Shown here piece after piece: positions 8,250-17,115 of a stretch of DNA of 64,000 nt. Made by a program: the position numbers and the translations under genes. The notes beneath the pieces are model-generated. The model was not told the DNA's origin and searched no databases. It was given only the letters and a program-made list of their open reading frames with translations. Numbering within the stretch: position 1 is the first letter of the stretch; every line of letters starts with the position of its first letter. The DNA is taken from positions 186,001-250,000 of the forward strand of contig NZ_CP108882.1 of assembly GCF_036347055.1 (NCBI RefSeq), given 5' to 3'. This DNA comes from Streptomyces sp. NBC_00820. GTDB taxonomy: Bacteria; Actinomycetota; Actinomycetes; Streptomycetales; Streptomycetaceae.

Positions 8250-9494
8250 ATGACCAGCGAGCTGTTCTCGCCATTGTCCCTGCGCTCCGGCCAGGTACTG
8301 AACAACCGGATCGCCAAGGCGGCCATGGAGGAGAACATGGCCGGCGACGGCCAGCTCCCCGACAAGGAGCTGATCGGGCTGTACCGCCGCTGGGCGAAGG
8401 GCGGCAGCGGACTGCTCATCACCGGCAACGTCATGGTCCACGCCGAGGCACTGACCGGCCCCGCCGGCGTGGTGCTCGACGAGGCCGCGCCGCTGGAGCC
8501 GTTCGTCGAGTGGGCCAAGGCCGGCAAGGCCGGTGGCGGGGCGATCTGGATGCAGATCAACCACCCCGGTCGCCAGATCGGGTCCGACATGCCCGGCGTC
8601 GTATGGGGCCCGTCCGCGGTTGCCCTCGACCTGGGCAAGCACAGCAGCCGCTTCGGCAAGCCCGTCGCCATGACCCCCGAGCAGATCCAGGCCACCGTGA
8701 CCCGGTACGCGGTCACCGCCCAACGCGCCGAACAGGCCGGTTTCGACGGTGTTGAGGTCCACGCCGCGCACGGCTACCTGCTCTCACAGTTCCTCTCCCC
8801 CCTGGTCAACAAGCGCACCGACCAGTGGGGCGGCTCGCTGGAGAACCGGGCCCGAATGCTGCTGGACGTGGTCCGCGCCGTGCGCGCCGCCGTCTCCCCG
8901 TCCTTCGCGGTCGCCGTGAAGCTCAACTCCGCCGACTTCCAGCGCGGCGGCTTCGACGCCGACGACGCACGCCAGGTGATCGAGATGCTCGCACCGCTCG
9001 CCGTCGACCTGGTCGAACTGTCCGGCGGCAGCTACGAGAGCCCGGCGATGTCCGGCCGCGCCGCCGACGCGCGCACCCAGGCCCGCGAGGCCTACTTCCT
9101 CGACCTCGCGAAGGACCTGGTCAAGACCAGCCCGCTGCCGCTGATGCTCACCGGCGGCATCACCCGACGCGAGACCGCCGACAGGGTCCTCGACAGCGGC
9201 GTGGCGGTCATCGGCATGGGCACCGCCCTCGCCGTCACCCCGGACCTGCCCGACCGCTGGCGCCACGGCCGCGAGGCCGACGACCAGCTGCGACCGGTCA
9301 CCTGGTCCGACAAGGCCCTCGCCTCTGCCGCCGGCATGGCACAGGTCCGCCACCAGATGCGCCGCATCGCCCGCGGAAGCCGCCCCACGCCGCACACCCA
9401 CCCGGCGATCGCCCTCATCTCCGAGCAGCGAAAGCAGCGACGGGCCCTGCGCCGCTACCGCGCCTGGCTGTCCGCCTCACAGGGCGCCGCGTAA
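8250..9494 (+). CDS. Old Yellow Enzyme-type NADH:flavin oxidoreductase
   Basis: A 414-residue FMN-binding TIM barrel that reduces activated C=C bonds with NAD(P)H. Start at ATG 8250 with GAGAGGGG upstream. Family marks in order: LRNR-like LNNRIAKAAM (residues 17-26), the HPGRQ segment after IWMQIN, the substrate-binding pair in VEVHAAHGYLLSQFLSP, RTDQWGGSLENRARM, and the phosphate-binding LTGGITRRETADRVL. It is of usual length for the single-domain OYE class without the C-terminal FeS/FAD domain of dienoyl reductases. Divergent from a TetR regulator that likely controls it. Confidence 0.93.
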   Translation: MTSELFSPLSLRSGQVLNNRIAKAAMEENMAGDGQLPDKELIGLYRRWAKGGSGLLITGNVMVHAEALTGPAGVVLDEAAPLEPFVEWAKAGKAGGGAIWMQINHPGRQIGSDMPGVVWGPSAVALDLGKHSSRFGKPVAMTPEQIQATVTRYAVTAQRAEQAGFDGVEVHAAHGYLLSQFLSPLVNKRTDQWGGSLENRARMLLDVVRAVRAAVSPSFAVAVKLNSADFQRGGFDADDARQVIEMLAPLAVDLVELSGGSYESPAMSGRAADARTQAREAYFLDLAKDLVKTSPLPLMLTGGITRRETADRVLDSGVAVIGMGTALAVTPDLPDRWRHGREADDQLRPVTWSDKALASAAGMAQVRHQMRRIARGSRPTPHTHPAIALISEQRKQRRALRRYRAWLSASQGAA

Positions 9495-9507
9495 GCGGTC
9501 ACCACTG

Positions 9508-9555
9508 GAAGGGCCCCAGGTGCTCGTCGCTCGCCGCGACCACCTGGGGCCCTTC
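9508..9555 (+). terminator. Terminator after the OYE gene
   Basis: 15-bp perfect arms (GAAGGGCCCCAGGTG and complement) around an 18-base loop, starting 13 bp after the stop codon at 9494. Confidence 0.8.
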
Positions 9556-9590
9556 TGGTGTGTCGCCACACCACTCATCACAGGGGAACG

Positions 9591-9785
9591 GCGGCCGAGG
9601 CCCTCCAGGCCGGGGTCGACCTGGTCAAGCACGCCCGTGACCTCGACGAGTCCGTCGCCGTGGACGTCTGCCTGGCGGACGCCTCCCGGGCCGGCACCTC
9701 CCTCATGGGTTCCTACGCCCAGGCGATGACGAGCGCCGGCGCGGGTCTGGTCGTGCTCGCCGACACGGTCGATGCCCAACTCCCC
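9591..9785 (+). pseudogene. HMGL-like (homocitrate/isopropylmalate synthase type) fragment
   Basis: Reads AEALQAGVDLVKHARDLDES, then VAVDVCLADASRAGTSLMG and MTSAGAGLVVLADTVDAQLP. The spacing of an Asp-Ala-(S/T)-Arg motif followed by AGA..V.LADTV fits the TIM-barrel core of HMGL-like aldolases, where the last block sits near the metal site. About 65 residues remain, without start or end; a decayed fragment. Confidence 0.4.
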
Positions 9786-9912
9786 GACGCCCGCTCACGG
9801 CCTCGGTGAGGGCAGCGCCGAGGGGGGCCTTGAGGCGTGGAGGTCGTGGGCGGGCGTCGAGGTTGCCGGTCCCTCGTTCCCGGCTCCGGACGAGCGCTCC
9901 GCTCGATCAACC

Positions 9913-10119
9913 TCAGGTATGGCTGACGGTGACGCTGTAGGCGTTGGTCTCACCGTAGTTGGTGGAACTGCAGGGGCTGGAGTTTGTGCAGTTGGCCTGG
10001 ACGTAGGCGCCGGCCTTGAAGTAGTTGCCGGAGCCGGTGTACGCGATCGTCGCCTCCAGGGTGCCGTTGTAGTACGCCTTGATCTGGCCGTCGCTGACGA
10101 CGTACTTGGCCTCATAGAC
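9913..10119 (-). pseudogene. PL7 alginate lyase C-terminal remnant
   Basis: The last 68 residues before the stop at 9913 (YEAKYVVSDGQIKAYYNGTL, GSGNYFKAGAYVQANC, SSTNYGETNAYSVTVSHT) match the end of polysaccharide lyase family 7, including the YFKAGAYxQ block with its catalytic-face Tyr. Upstream the frame loses homology at about 10120, so signal peptide and most of the domain are gone. Confidence 0.7.
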
Positions 10120-10285
10120 GGACGTGCGGGCGCAGCGGACGCGTGGCCCGGCCAGGTCGGCCCGTCTCTCCCCCACCTCGGCCGCGTGAGCAGTCCGCTC
10201 ATGACGAACCGGAGCAACACCGGCCTTCCGCAGCACGGGCAAGGCCCGGATCTCCCCCGTAACCGTGAACCGGGCACCTGATACG

Positions 10286-11398
10286 TCAGCCGAGCGGATC
10301 CGCCAGGTCCCAGCCGTCGAGCAGAAGCCGGTCGACGGCACGGAGCGCGGCGGCCACGCGTGTGGGGCGGTCGCCTCGCAGTTCGAGCCACGCGGCGCCG
10401 GAGGCGGTGAGGACATCGCGGAAGCGTTCGGTCATCCAGGGGCGCAGGTGTTCACCGTCGCGCAGGCCGTCGTCGTCGAAGGGAACGCCCTCGTCGGAGG
10501 TGAGCAGGTAAAGGGCGCGCGGCGGCATGGCCGCGGCCGCCTTCCGGACGGGGTCGGTGGCGCGGCCTCTGTAGCGTTCCTGCCAGACGGCCGTGGCCAA
10601 CGCGTCGGTGTCGCACACGAGCACCGGTCCGCCGGTGCGGGCCGCGTGCTGCTCGCTCTGGTTCTGACGGTGTGCGACCAGCTCGAAGTCCGTGTCGTGC
10701 CACTCCAGGTCGGACATGGCCGGCAGCGGCTCGGCGGGGCGGGCGACCGCGCGGGCGGAGGCGAGTTTGGCAACGGTCAGTTCGCGTCCGTACTCGGGTA
10801 CCCAGCGGGTGAGCGCGTGCGGGCCGCCGCGGGCCCGCAGGGCGGTGGCGAGGTCCCGGGAGAGCGTGGTCGTACCGGTGGACTCCGCGCCGAGGACGAC
10901 GACGCGCCGGGCGAGCCAGGCGCGCACCGGCGGTTCGATCTCCTCCCAGCGACCGACGGGGTCGGCCCGGACCTGGGTGCCGGAGACCGCGAAGGTGGTA
11001 CGGCCGAGGTCCAGCAGGACCGGTGCGGCGTCGAAGCGGCGAGCGAGTTCGGTGCAGTAGGGCTCGGAGCTGAAGACCGCGTCCACGTCGGGGGCGGGCG
11101 GGGCGGCGGCGACGGCCTCGCGCATCAGGGCGACATGGCCGTCCCAGGCGGTTTCGCTGTCGTAGTCCACCGGCAGGTCGTCGACGATGCCGACGACGGC
11201 GACGTGGGGATCGCCGGCCCAGTGCTCGCTGATCCAGGCGACGCGTTCCGCGAGGGGTATCGACTCGTGACCGGCCGCCATGACGACGACCGTGACGCGC
11301 GCGCAGGCGTCCGCGGCGGAGCGGATCAGGAAGTGGTGACCGGAGTGGGGTGGATAGAACTTGCCGATGACCAGCCCGTGGGCGAAGGACGATCTCAT
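10286..11398 (-). CDS. nadR: NadR-type NMN adenylyltransferase / nicotinamide riboside kinase
   Basis: A 370-residue two-domain cytoplasmic protein of NAD salvage. The first domain carries the nucleotidyltransferase motif GKFYPPHSGHHFLI (residues 12-25) and the matching SGTQVRADP. The second is a P-loop domain (VVVLGAESTGTTTLSRDLA) that in known NadR phosphorylates nicotinamide riboside. The Walker A lysine is replaced by threonine (GxESTGTTT instead of GxESTGKTT), which could impair or alter kinase activity. ATG at 11398 overlaps the pnuC stop as TGATG, so the two are translationally coupled: PnuC imports the riboside and NadR traps it. Confidence 0.9.
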   Translation of the reverse strand: MRSSFAHGLVIGKFYPPHSGHHFLIRSAADACARVTVVVMAAGHESIPLAERVAWISEHWAGDPHVAVVGIVDDLPVDYDSETAWDGHVALMREAVAAAPPAPDVDAVFSSEPYCTELARRFDAAPVLLDLGRTTFAVSGTQVRADPVGRWEEIEPPVRAWLARRVVVLGAESTGTTTLSRDLATALRARGGPHALTRWVPEYGRELTVAKLASARAVARPAEPLPAMSDLEWHDTDFELVAHRQNQSEQHAARTGGPVLVCDTDALATAVWQERYRGRATDPVRKAAAAMPPRALYLLTSDEGVPFDDDGLRDGEHLRPWMTERFRDVLTASGAAWLELRGDRPTRVAAALRAVDRLLLDGWDLADPLG

Positions 11399-12072
11399 GC
11401 GGTCACCGTCCGGTCCGGGACGGTTTCTCCGTCGGAGGGTCGGGCGGCGGCCAGTTCGCGCCGCCAGGACCGCCATCCGGTCAGGCACATGGCCAGGAAC
11501 AACGTGTAGACGATGGCGGTGAGGTCCAGCGCTTTGACGAAGTAGAGGGGGATGTAGACGAGGTCGGCGGCGATCCAGAACCACCAGTTCTCGATCTGCT
11601 TCGCGTTGAGCAGCCACTGCGCGGCCAGCGACAGCGCCGTGGTGAGCGCGTCCCAGAAGGGCGCGACGTCGTGGACACGTGTCAGCAGCACCGTCAGCCC
11701 CCAGGTGGCCAGGACCACCAGTGCCGCCAGGACGAGCAGCGAAGACCTGGACGCGTGGCCCATGCGCAGGCGCGAGCGCCGCTCTCCGCCACGCAGCCAC
11801 ATCAGCCAGCCGTAGGCGGCGAGGACCAGGTAGACGACCTGGAGTGCGGCGTCCGCGTAGAGGCGGGCACTCCAGAACAGCACCAGGAAGAAGAGGTTGT
11901 TGGCGATGCCCACGGGGAAGTTCCACACACTGACCCTGACGCACAGCCACACGCAGACGGCCCCCGTGCCGAAGCCGAGCAGCTCGGACCATGTGACGGC
12001 ATCCTGGCCGACCTGGAACAACTGGTGGTTCAGTGGCGCGACCAAGGCGCCGAGCGCGTCCGAGACAGACAT
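11395..12072 (-). CDS. pnuC: PnuC-type nicotinamide riboside transporter
   Basis: A 225-residue membrane protein with about seven hydrophobic segments. The family signature is visible in the C-terminal half: AAQWLLNAKQIENWWFWIAA followed by DLVYIPLYFVKAL. PnuC proteins facilitate entry of nicotinamide riboside, with drive from intracellular phosphorylation by NadR, encoded next and overlapping by four bases. Start ATG at 12072 with GGGAGGGGTGAGGA upstream. A palindrome 20-40 bp upstream probably regulates the operon. Confidence 0.93.
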   Translation of the reverse strand: MSVSDALGALVAPLNHQLFQVGQDAVTWSELLGFGTGAVCVWLCVRVSVWNFPVGIANNLFFLVLFWSARLYADAALQVVYLVLAAYGWLMWLRGGERRSRLRMGHASRSSLLVLAALVVLATWGLTVLLTRVHDVAPFWDALTTALSLAAQWLLNAKQIENWWFWIAADLVYIPLYFVKALDLTAIVYTLFLAMCLTGWRSWRRELAAARPSDGETVPDRTVTA

Positions 12073-12091
12073 GCCGTCCTCACCCCTCCCA

Positions 12092-12112
12092 TTAACGTCT
12101 GAGTGACGATAA
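12092..12112. promoter_or_regulatory. Palindrome upstream of pnuC-nadR (candidate NAD-responsive operator)
   Basis: TTAACGTC, five bases (TGAGT), GACGATAA: 7 of 8 arm positions are complementary. It sits 20 bp upstream of the pnuC start. NrtR-type repressors control NAD salvage genes in actinobacteria from AT-rich palindromes of this size; the assignment is inference. Confidence 0.5.
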
Positions 12113-12143
12113 ACGGGAGGGGGTCAGCTTCGCAAGGCCCGCC

Positions 12144-13163
12144 TCACCTGCGGTGGACGCTGACGGCATAACCGCCGCCGTCGTACGGGTCCGCGTCCCA
12201 GGTGGCGAAGCGGTCGACGAGGGTGAGACCGGCCTCGGCGCAGCACTTGTCGTACTCCGGCAAAGCAATGCCGGGCGGCACCGGCAGATGGGCCCGGTCC
12301 AGGCCGAAGCCGGCGACGAGCAGACCGCCCGGGCGCAGCACCGCGGCCAGGCGCTCGACCGCATGAGCCTCGGTACCGGCGGCGAGCAGCGGGAACACGT
12401 TGCCCGCGACGACCACGAGATCGAAGTCCGCGACGATGCCGAGCAGGTCCGGGTCGAACTCGGTCAGATCCGCCTGGAACCAGGGAAGTTCCGGCACCTC
12501 CCGCCGCGCCACCGCCAGCATCGACGCGTCGAGATCCACCCCGACGCAGTCGTACCCCAGCTCCGCGAGCCGGATCATGACCCGCCCGGTACCGCACCCG
12601 GCGTCCAGCACGCGCGCCCCCGCGGGCACGAGCGCGGCACAGAAGCGCGCCTCACCGTGCACGTCCTCGCCGCCCTCGGCCAGTGCCGCGAACCGTGCGG
12701 CATAGGCGTGCCCGGACGTCCCTCCGGTCAGCTCTTCCCAACGGTTCATGACAGCAGCATAGATTGAGATCTCCGGCAGCGGCTGCCGCCATTCACCCAA
12801 CTCGGCAACGAGTACCCGGCGGGCCAGCCGCCGGGTCCGACCCCACCCCTCGTCGACGGACAACGCATCTCGCGTCCATCGATCAGCGTTCTGCGCACCG
12901 CTCATCTCACTGAGAACAGCGTCGATCTTCCTCAAGTCAGGCAGAACACCGCAACCGAGTTGCCCTTCGGCCACCAAGGCTTCAGCCATGCCGAAGGCAT
13001 GATCGAAATCCAGGGCGATCTCATCCGTCACCACCTCGTGCTTGGCCAGCCACGCAACCTGAGACGGGGCATCAGCGGCCAGCACGGCCAGCGACTCGAG
13101 CAACAAGCGCCGACGGAACAAAGGACCGGAGCTCTCCATCACACGATCGTCGCACGCGTCCAC
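12144..13163 (-). CDS. SAM-dependent methyltransferase with extra N-terminal domain
   Basis: A 339-residue protein. The C-terminal 200 residues, beginning MNRWEELTGGTSGHAYAARF, are a complete class I methyltransferase: motif I VLDAGCGTGRV, acidic VGVDLDASM, the DLVVVAGNV strand and LRPGGLLVAGF. Related proteins usually start near this Met (ATG 12749). The preceding 138 residues (FRRRLLLESLAVLAADAPSQ, ALDFDHAFGMAEALVAEGQL) look like a separate small helical protein fused in frame. No Shine-Dalgarno precedes ATG 12749, so the fusion may be real. The start used is GTG 13163; ATG 13139 is an alternative. Substrate unknown. Confidence 0.75.
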   Translation of the reverse strand: MDACDDRVMESSGPLFRRRLLLESLAVLAADAPSQVAWLAKHEVVTDEIALDFDHAFGMAEALVAEGQLGCGVLPDLRKIDAVLSEMSGAQNADRWTRDALSVDEGWGRTRRLARRVLVAELGEWRQPLPEISIYAAVMNRWEELTGGTSGHAYAARFAALAEGGEDVHGEARFCAALVPAGARVLDAGCGTGRVMIRLAELGYDCVGVDLDASMLAVARREVPELPWFQADLTEFDPDLLGIVADFDLVVVAGNVFPLLAAGTEAHAVERLAAVLRPGGLLVAGFGLDRAHLPVPPGIALPEYDKCCAEAGLTLVDRFATWDADPYDGGGYAVSVHRR

Positions 13164-13245
13164 CTGCCCGAGGCCACTTCAAGTGGTGTCAGTGGGGCAG
13201 GGCATGATCCGGTGAATGAGCTGCACACGGTGGACTTCGGATCGC

Positions 13246-13764
13246 ATGTTTGTCTCGTACTGCCAGTACTACCTGCAGGGCGATGACTTCCTCACCGTTT
13301 ACGACGACGCCGACACGGTTGGGCGGATCCTTGAGGGCAACAGCCTGGCGGCTGGAGGCCCGGAACATCTCACTGTGTTCGCTGGAACGCACACCGGCTG
13401 GATCCGTCTCACTACCGAGCAGTGTGCGGAGGAACCTCCTCCGCCGGGGCCGGAGTGGGAGACCGCAGTAGACGTGAGCATCTACAGCACGAGCGGAGAC
13501 CTGCGACTGTTCCGGTGGGGCGGTGATGTGGAGGAGGCCGCGGGTAACTTCGCGACCGTCGGCAAGGGCTGGTATCGCGTCCGGGTTCAGGCACGCGGAC
13601 GAGACGAGGGCGAAGGGCATGAGGGCGACGACCCCGTGGAGGAGCATTACTTGAGCGTGTGGCCGGCACCGCCGCAAGCCGACGTCGTCCACCGCGCCGA
13701 CGATGCCTTCGCCCGTGCTCACTATGACCCCGCCCGGCCCCCGGTGGAGCCATTTCAACCGTGA
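13246..13764 (+). CDS. Hypothetical protein
   Basis: A 172-residue soluble protein starting MFVSYCQYYLQGDDFLTVYD at ATG 13246 (in-frame ATG at 13216 also possible). It reads as alternating strands: an immunity-protein or Imm-like beta pattern with WETAVDVSIYSTSGDLRLF, GWYRVRVQARGRDEGEG and EEHYLSVWPAPP. Similar small proteins are common in Streptomyces; I cannot give a function. Confidence 0.65.
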   Translation: MFVSYCQYYLQGDDFLTVYDDADTVGRILEGNSLAAGGPEHLTVFAGTHTGWIRLTTEQCAEEPPPPGPEWETAVDVSIYSTSGDLRLFRWGGDVEEAAGNFATVGKGWYRVRVQARGRDEGEGHEGDDPVEEHYLSVWPAPPQADVVHRADDAFARAHYDPARPPVEPFQP

Positions 13765-13865
13765 GCGCGTTCGCCTATGGGCTCCTGATTTTCCCAGCCG
13801 GAGTGTCCAGCGGGCGGCCTCGCGTCGGTACTCGCAGAACTCACGGACATGGGACTCTGTCCCTC

Positions 13866-14417
13866 ATGAGTGAGCCCACCCCCTATGACCACGACCGAGC
13901 CGCATACTCCCGCGAAGGGCTGGCCCGACTCGTACTCGCCGACAACGCCACGGAGGTGGCTGACGGTGCCTCGGGGCTGGTGGGCACCCGCAATGATGCC
14001 GACACCGGATTCGGCGGTCGAGTCAGCCAAGCCCGGCAGCTCGTCGACCTGGCCGAACGGACTCTGGAATCGGCCGTCATCTACGAAGTCGAACGTGGCA
14101 GCTCATGGGCACAGATCGCGGCCTACCTGGAGATCAGCGCCGAGGAGGCCGAACAGCGGTATACCCCCGCTGTCCAGGCGTGGAACAAAGCGTTCGAGGA
14201 GCCGTACCGACTGGATGGAACCGGTCGCAAGCGCATCCCGCAGCTGCCCACCGCTGCATACGACCCCAACTGGGCATGTACTCAGCTGGATCGGTGGGCC
14301 TACCTCCGGCACGTCGGAATCGACGACGGACAGGCCGTCAGCGCCGGTCTCGTCATGGCCGAGGCTGTGGACGAGCAGGTCCCCAGCACCCGAACCCAGG
14401 GCGTCCGTTCGTACTGA
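13866..14417 (+). CDS. Hypothetical protein with HTH-like segment
   Basis: A 183-residue protein starting MSEPTPYDHDRAAYSREGLA at ATG 13866. The middle (QLVDLAERTLESAVIYEVER followed by GSSWAQIAAYLEISAEEAEQ) has the shape of a sigma-like helix-turn-helix, a pattern seen in many Streptomyces hypothetical proteins. The C-terminus (LDRWAYLRHVG, DDGQAVSAGLVM) is not recognised. A role in DNA binding is possible but unproven. Confidence 0.65.
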   Translation: MSEPTPYDHDRAAYSREGLARLVLADNATEVADGASGLVGTRNDADTGFGGRVSQARQLVDLAERTLESAVIYEVERGSSWAQIAAYLEISAEEAEQRYTPAVQAWNKAFEEPYRLDGTGRKRIPQLPTAAYDPNWACTQLDRWAYLRHVGIDDGQAVSAGLVMAEAVDEQVPSTRTQGVRSY

Positions 14418-14549
14418 TCCGGAGACCTCCACGTCCGACCCCACGATCTGATCCACAAGAGATGTCCACGAACGGGGGCAACCGCCACGGCGGGGATCCC
14501 CCCGCCCGAAGCACCCGAGAATGGCCGGCGGCGTGGCCGGGCGGAGCCG

Positions 14550-16904
14550 TCAGGCGTCTTGTTCGATCGTGACGTTCAGCTGTTTCATCAGCGGCTGATC
14601 GCTCTGGGCGCTGTAGTCGCTGATCGAGATCAGCTGGTTCAGCTCCGGCATGTAGCCGGCGGCGACGCCGCGCGGGATGTCGTGCTTGACCGCGAGGAAG
14701 CCTTTCAGCGTGCGCTCGGTGCCGTCCTTGGCGTGTGCCGTGATCACGGTCGGCTGGAACTCCTCGATGCCGCGCTCGCTCATGTCGTCGCCGTTCATGA
14801 AGACGAGCGTGCGCAGGTTGTGGATGCCCCGGTAGCGGTCGTTGTCGGTGTAGATCGTGGTGTTCCACTGGTCGTGTGAGCGCATCGCGCCCAGGACGAG
14901 TCTTCCGTCGCGGGGCACCACGTCGGGCAGCGGAGCGTGTGAGAACTCGGCGCGTCCGGAGGGGGTGAGGAACACCCGCTCGCGGGCGGGCTGCTCGATC
15001 CGGAAGCCCATCGGCTGCCGGACACGCCGGTTGAAGTCCTCGAAGCCGTACAGGACCTTCGCCATGGTGTCGCGAATGCGGTCGTAGTCCTCGACGTACC
15101 ACTCCCACGGGGTGCCGGAGTCCGGCAGCGCCGCCCGGGCGAGACCGGCGATGACCGCGGGCTCGGAGAGCAGATGCGGTGAGGCCGGCTGCCGGTTGCC
15201 CTGCGAGAGGTGGACCATCGAATCGCCGTCCTCGACGGAGATCCGCTGCAGACCGGCCGCCTGGACGTCCTTCTCGGTGCGGCCCAGGCACGGCAGGATC
15301 AGCGCCCGCTTGCCGTGGACGATGTGACTGCGGTTGAGCTTGGTGCTGACGTAGACGGTCAGGTCCACCTTCCGCAGGCTCGCGTAGGTGAACCTGGTGT
15401 CGGGCGAGGAGAGCGCGAAGTTGCCCGACATGCCGACGAAGACCTTGATGTCGCCGCGGTCCATCGCCTCGACGGTGCCGATGACGTCCATCCCCTCCTC
15501 GTACGGCGGGTCGATCCCGCAGACCTCGGCGAGCTTGTCGAGGAACTCCTTCGAAGGGGCGTTGGTGACACCACAGGTGCGGTTGCCCTGCACGTTGCTG
15601 TGGCCGCGGTTGGGCGCGGCGCCGGCGCCCTCGCGGCCGATGTTGCCGCGCAGCAGCAGCACGTTGATGATCTCGCGGATGGTGTCGACGGCGTGCTCGT
15701 GCTGGTTGACGCCGAGACCCCAGGTGATGATCGACCGGTCGGCCTCGCGGTAGATCGCGGCGGCCTTGAGGATGTCCTCCTTGGCCACGCCCGACTGGTG
15801 GACGATCTCGTCCCAGGAGGTCGCCTCGACCAGCCGCCGGTACTCCTCGTAGCCGCTCGTGCAGCGCTCCAGGAACTGCCCGTCGACGGCGCGCCAGTCG
15901 GTCTTGGCCATCTCCAGGGTGGCCTTGGCGATGCCGCGCATCAGCGCCATGTCGCCGGCGGACCGCGGCTGGATGTTCAGGTTGCTGGTCGGGGTGGCGT
16001 GGAAGGTCGCCATCGCCAGGATCTCGTGCGGGATGATCGTGCGGGTGGCGCCCGCCTCGACCTGCGGGTTGATGTGTACGAGCTGCTTGCCCTCACGGTA
16101 GAGCTGAGCCAGCGGGGTGAGCATGCGCGGCGCGTTGGACGCGGCGTTGATGCCCATCACGAAGACGGCGTCGGCGCTCTCCCAGTCCTTGAGGTCCACG
16201 GTGGCCTTGCCGGTGCCGAGCGAGACCAGCATCGCGCGGCTGCCGGCCTCCGTGCACATGTTGGCGCAGTCGGGCTGGTTGTTGGTGCCGAGCTCGCGGG
16301 CCATCAGCGAGTAGAGGAAGGAAGCCTCGTTACCCAGCCGCCCCGAGGTGTAGTACGAGGCCTGGTTCGGGTTCTCCAGCGCGCGGACGGTGTCGCCGAA
16401 CAGCTTGAAGGCGTCCGCCCAACTGATCGGCACATAGTGGTCGGTCTCCGGGTCGTAGACCATCGGCTCGGTCAGCCGGCCCTGCGCCTCGAGGTCGTGG
16501 TCGTTCCATTCGAACAGCTCACTGACGGTGTGCTGCTCGAAGAACTCGCGGGTGACGCGCTTGCCCGTCATCTCCCATGAGGTGTGCTTGATGCCGTTCT
16601 CGCACAGGTCCAGCGCCAGGCCCTTGGTGTCGGGCCACGCGCAGCCCGGACAGTCGAAGCCGTGGCTGTCCTCCTGGTTCATCTTGAACATCTCGAGCGA
16701 GCCCACCACGACCTCGCGCTCGTCGACCAGGAACTCGGTGACGGCCTTGGCCGCACCCCAGCCCGCCGCTGGATGCGTGTACGGCTTCGACTTGGGCGGC
16801 CCTTTCGGCACCGGGCCCACTCGTGGCTCCAGTGGCTCACCGGCGGCGGCCGCCTCCTGCCGTTGGATCTCAGCGTCACCTTCGAAAAACTCACGATCGC
16901 CCAT
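14550..16904 (-). CDS. FdhF/YdeP-family molybdopterin oxidoreductase
   Basis: A cytoplasmic molybdopterin-guanine-dinucleotide enzyme of the formate-dehydrogenase-like group (784 residues from ATG 16904). That start is preferred because AAAGGGG precedes it at the right distance; a GTG at 16931 and ATG at 16910 are upstream in frame. Seen: DCPGCAWPD near the N-terminus, the cofactor regions YYTSGRLGNEASFLY, ANMCTEAGSRAML, GNIGREGAGAAPNRGHSNVQ, and a C-terminal MopB domain (LGAMRSHDQWNTTIYTDNDR to MNGDDMSERGIEEF). There is no selenocysteine codon and no full N-terminal 4Fe-4S motif, as expected of YdeP proteins, whose reaction is unsettled (linked to acid resistance in E. coli). Confidence 0.92.
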   Translation of the reverse strand: MGDREFFEGDAEIQRQEAAAAGEPLEPRVGPVPKGPPKSKPYTHPAAGWGAAKAVTEFLVDEREVVVGSLEMFKMNQEDSHGFDCPGCAWPDTKGLALDLCENGIKHTSWEMTGKRVTREFFEQHTVSELFEWNDHDLEAQGRLTEPMVYDPETDHYVPISWADAFKLFGDTVRALENPNQASYYTSGRLGNEASFLYSLMARELGTNNQPDCANMCTEAGSRAMLVSLGTGKATVDLKDWESADAVFVMGINAASNAPRMLTPLAQLYREGKQLVHINPQVEAGATRTIIPHEILAMATFHATPTSNLNIQPRSAGDMALMRGIAKATLEMAKTDWRAVDGQFLERCTSGYEEYRRLVEATSWDEIVHQSGVAKEDILKAAAIYREADRSIITWGLGVNQHEHAVDTIREIINVLLLRGNIGREGAGAAPNRGHSNVQGNRTCGVTNAPSKEFLDKLAEVCGIDPPYEEGMDVIGTVEAMDRGDIKVFVGMSGNFALSSPDTRFTYASLRKVDLTVYVSTKLNRSHIVHGKRALILPCLGRTEKDVQAAGLQRISVEDGDSMVHLSQGNRQPASPHLLSEPAVIAGLARAALPDSGTPWEWYVEDYDRIRDTMAKVLYGFEDFNRRVRQPMGFRIEQPARERVFLTPSGRAEFSHAPLPDVVPRDGRLVLGAMRSHDQWNTTIYTDNDRYRGIHNLRTLVFMNGDDMSERGIEEFQPTVITAHAKDGTERTLKGFLAVKHDIPRGVAAGYMPELNQLISISDYSAQSDQPLMKQLNVTIEQDA

Positions 16905-17115
16905 GAACATCCCCTTTGCGCCGTTTTCCACCTTTTAGGCTATATCCGCGTCGCGCAGTAGGCACAGGTAAGGGCCGGCCGGGCAGCAGGCAGGGACGTC
17001 CGCCGGGATGCCGCCCCATGCCCTCGATGCGACGGTAAGGAAAAGGACGGGACGGACCGGGAGAAGCCCGGCTCGCTCCGGCTTCCTGTTTCCGCCGCCT
17101 GCCTGGGGAGTCAAC

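Noticed and set aside
15210..16580. 456-residue open frame on the + strand
   Set aside because: Antisense shadow of the FdhF/YdeP-type gene with Val/Gly/Asp-rich low-complexity composition.
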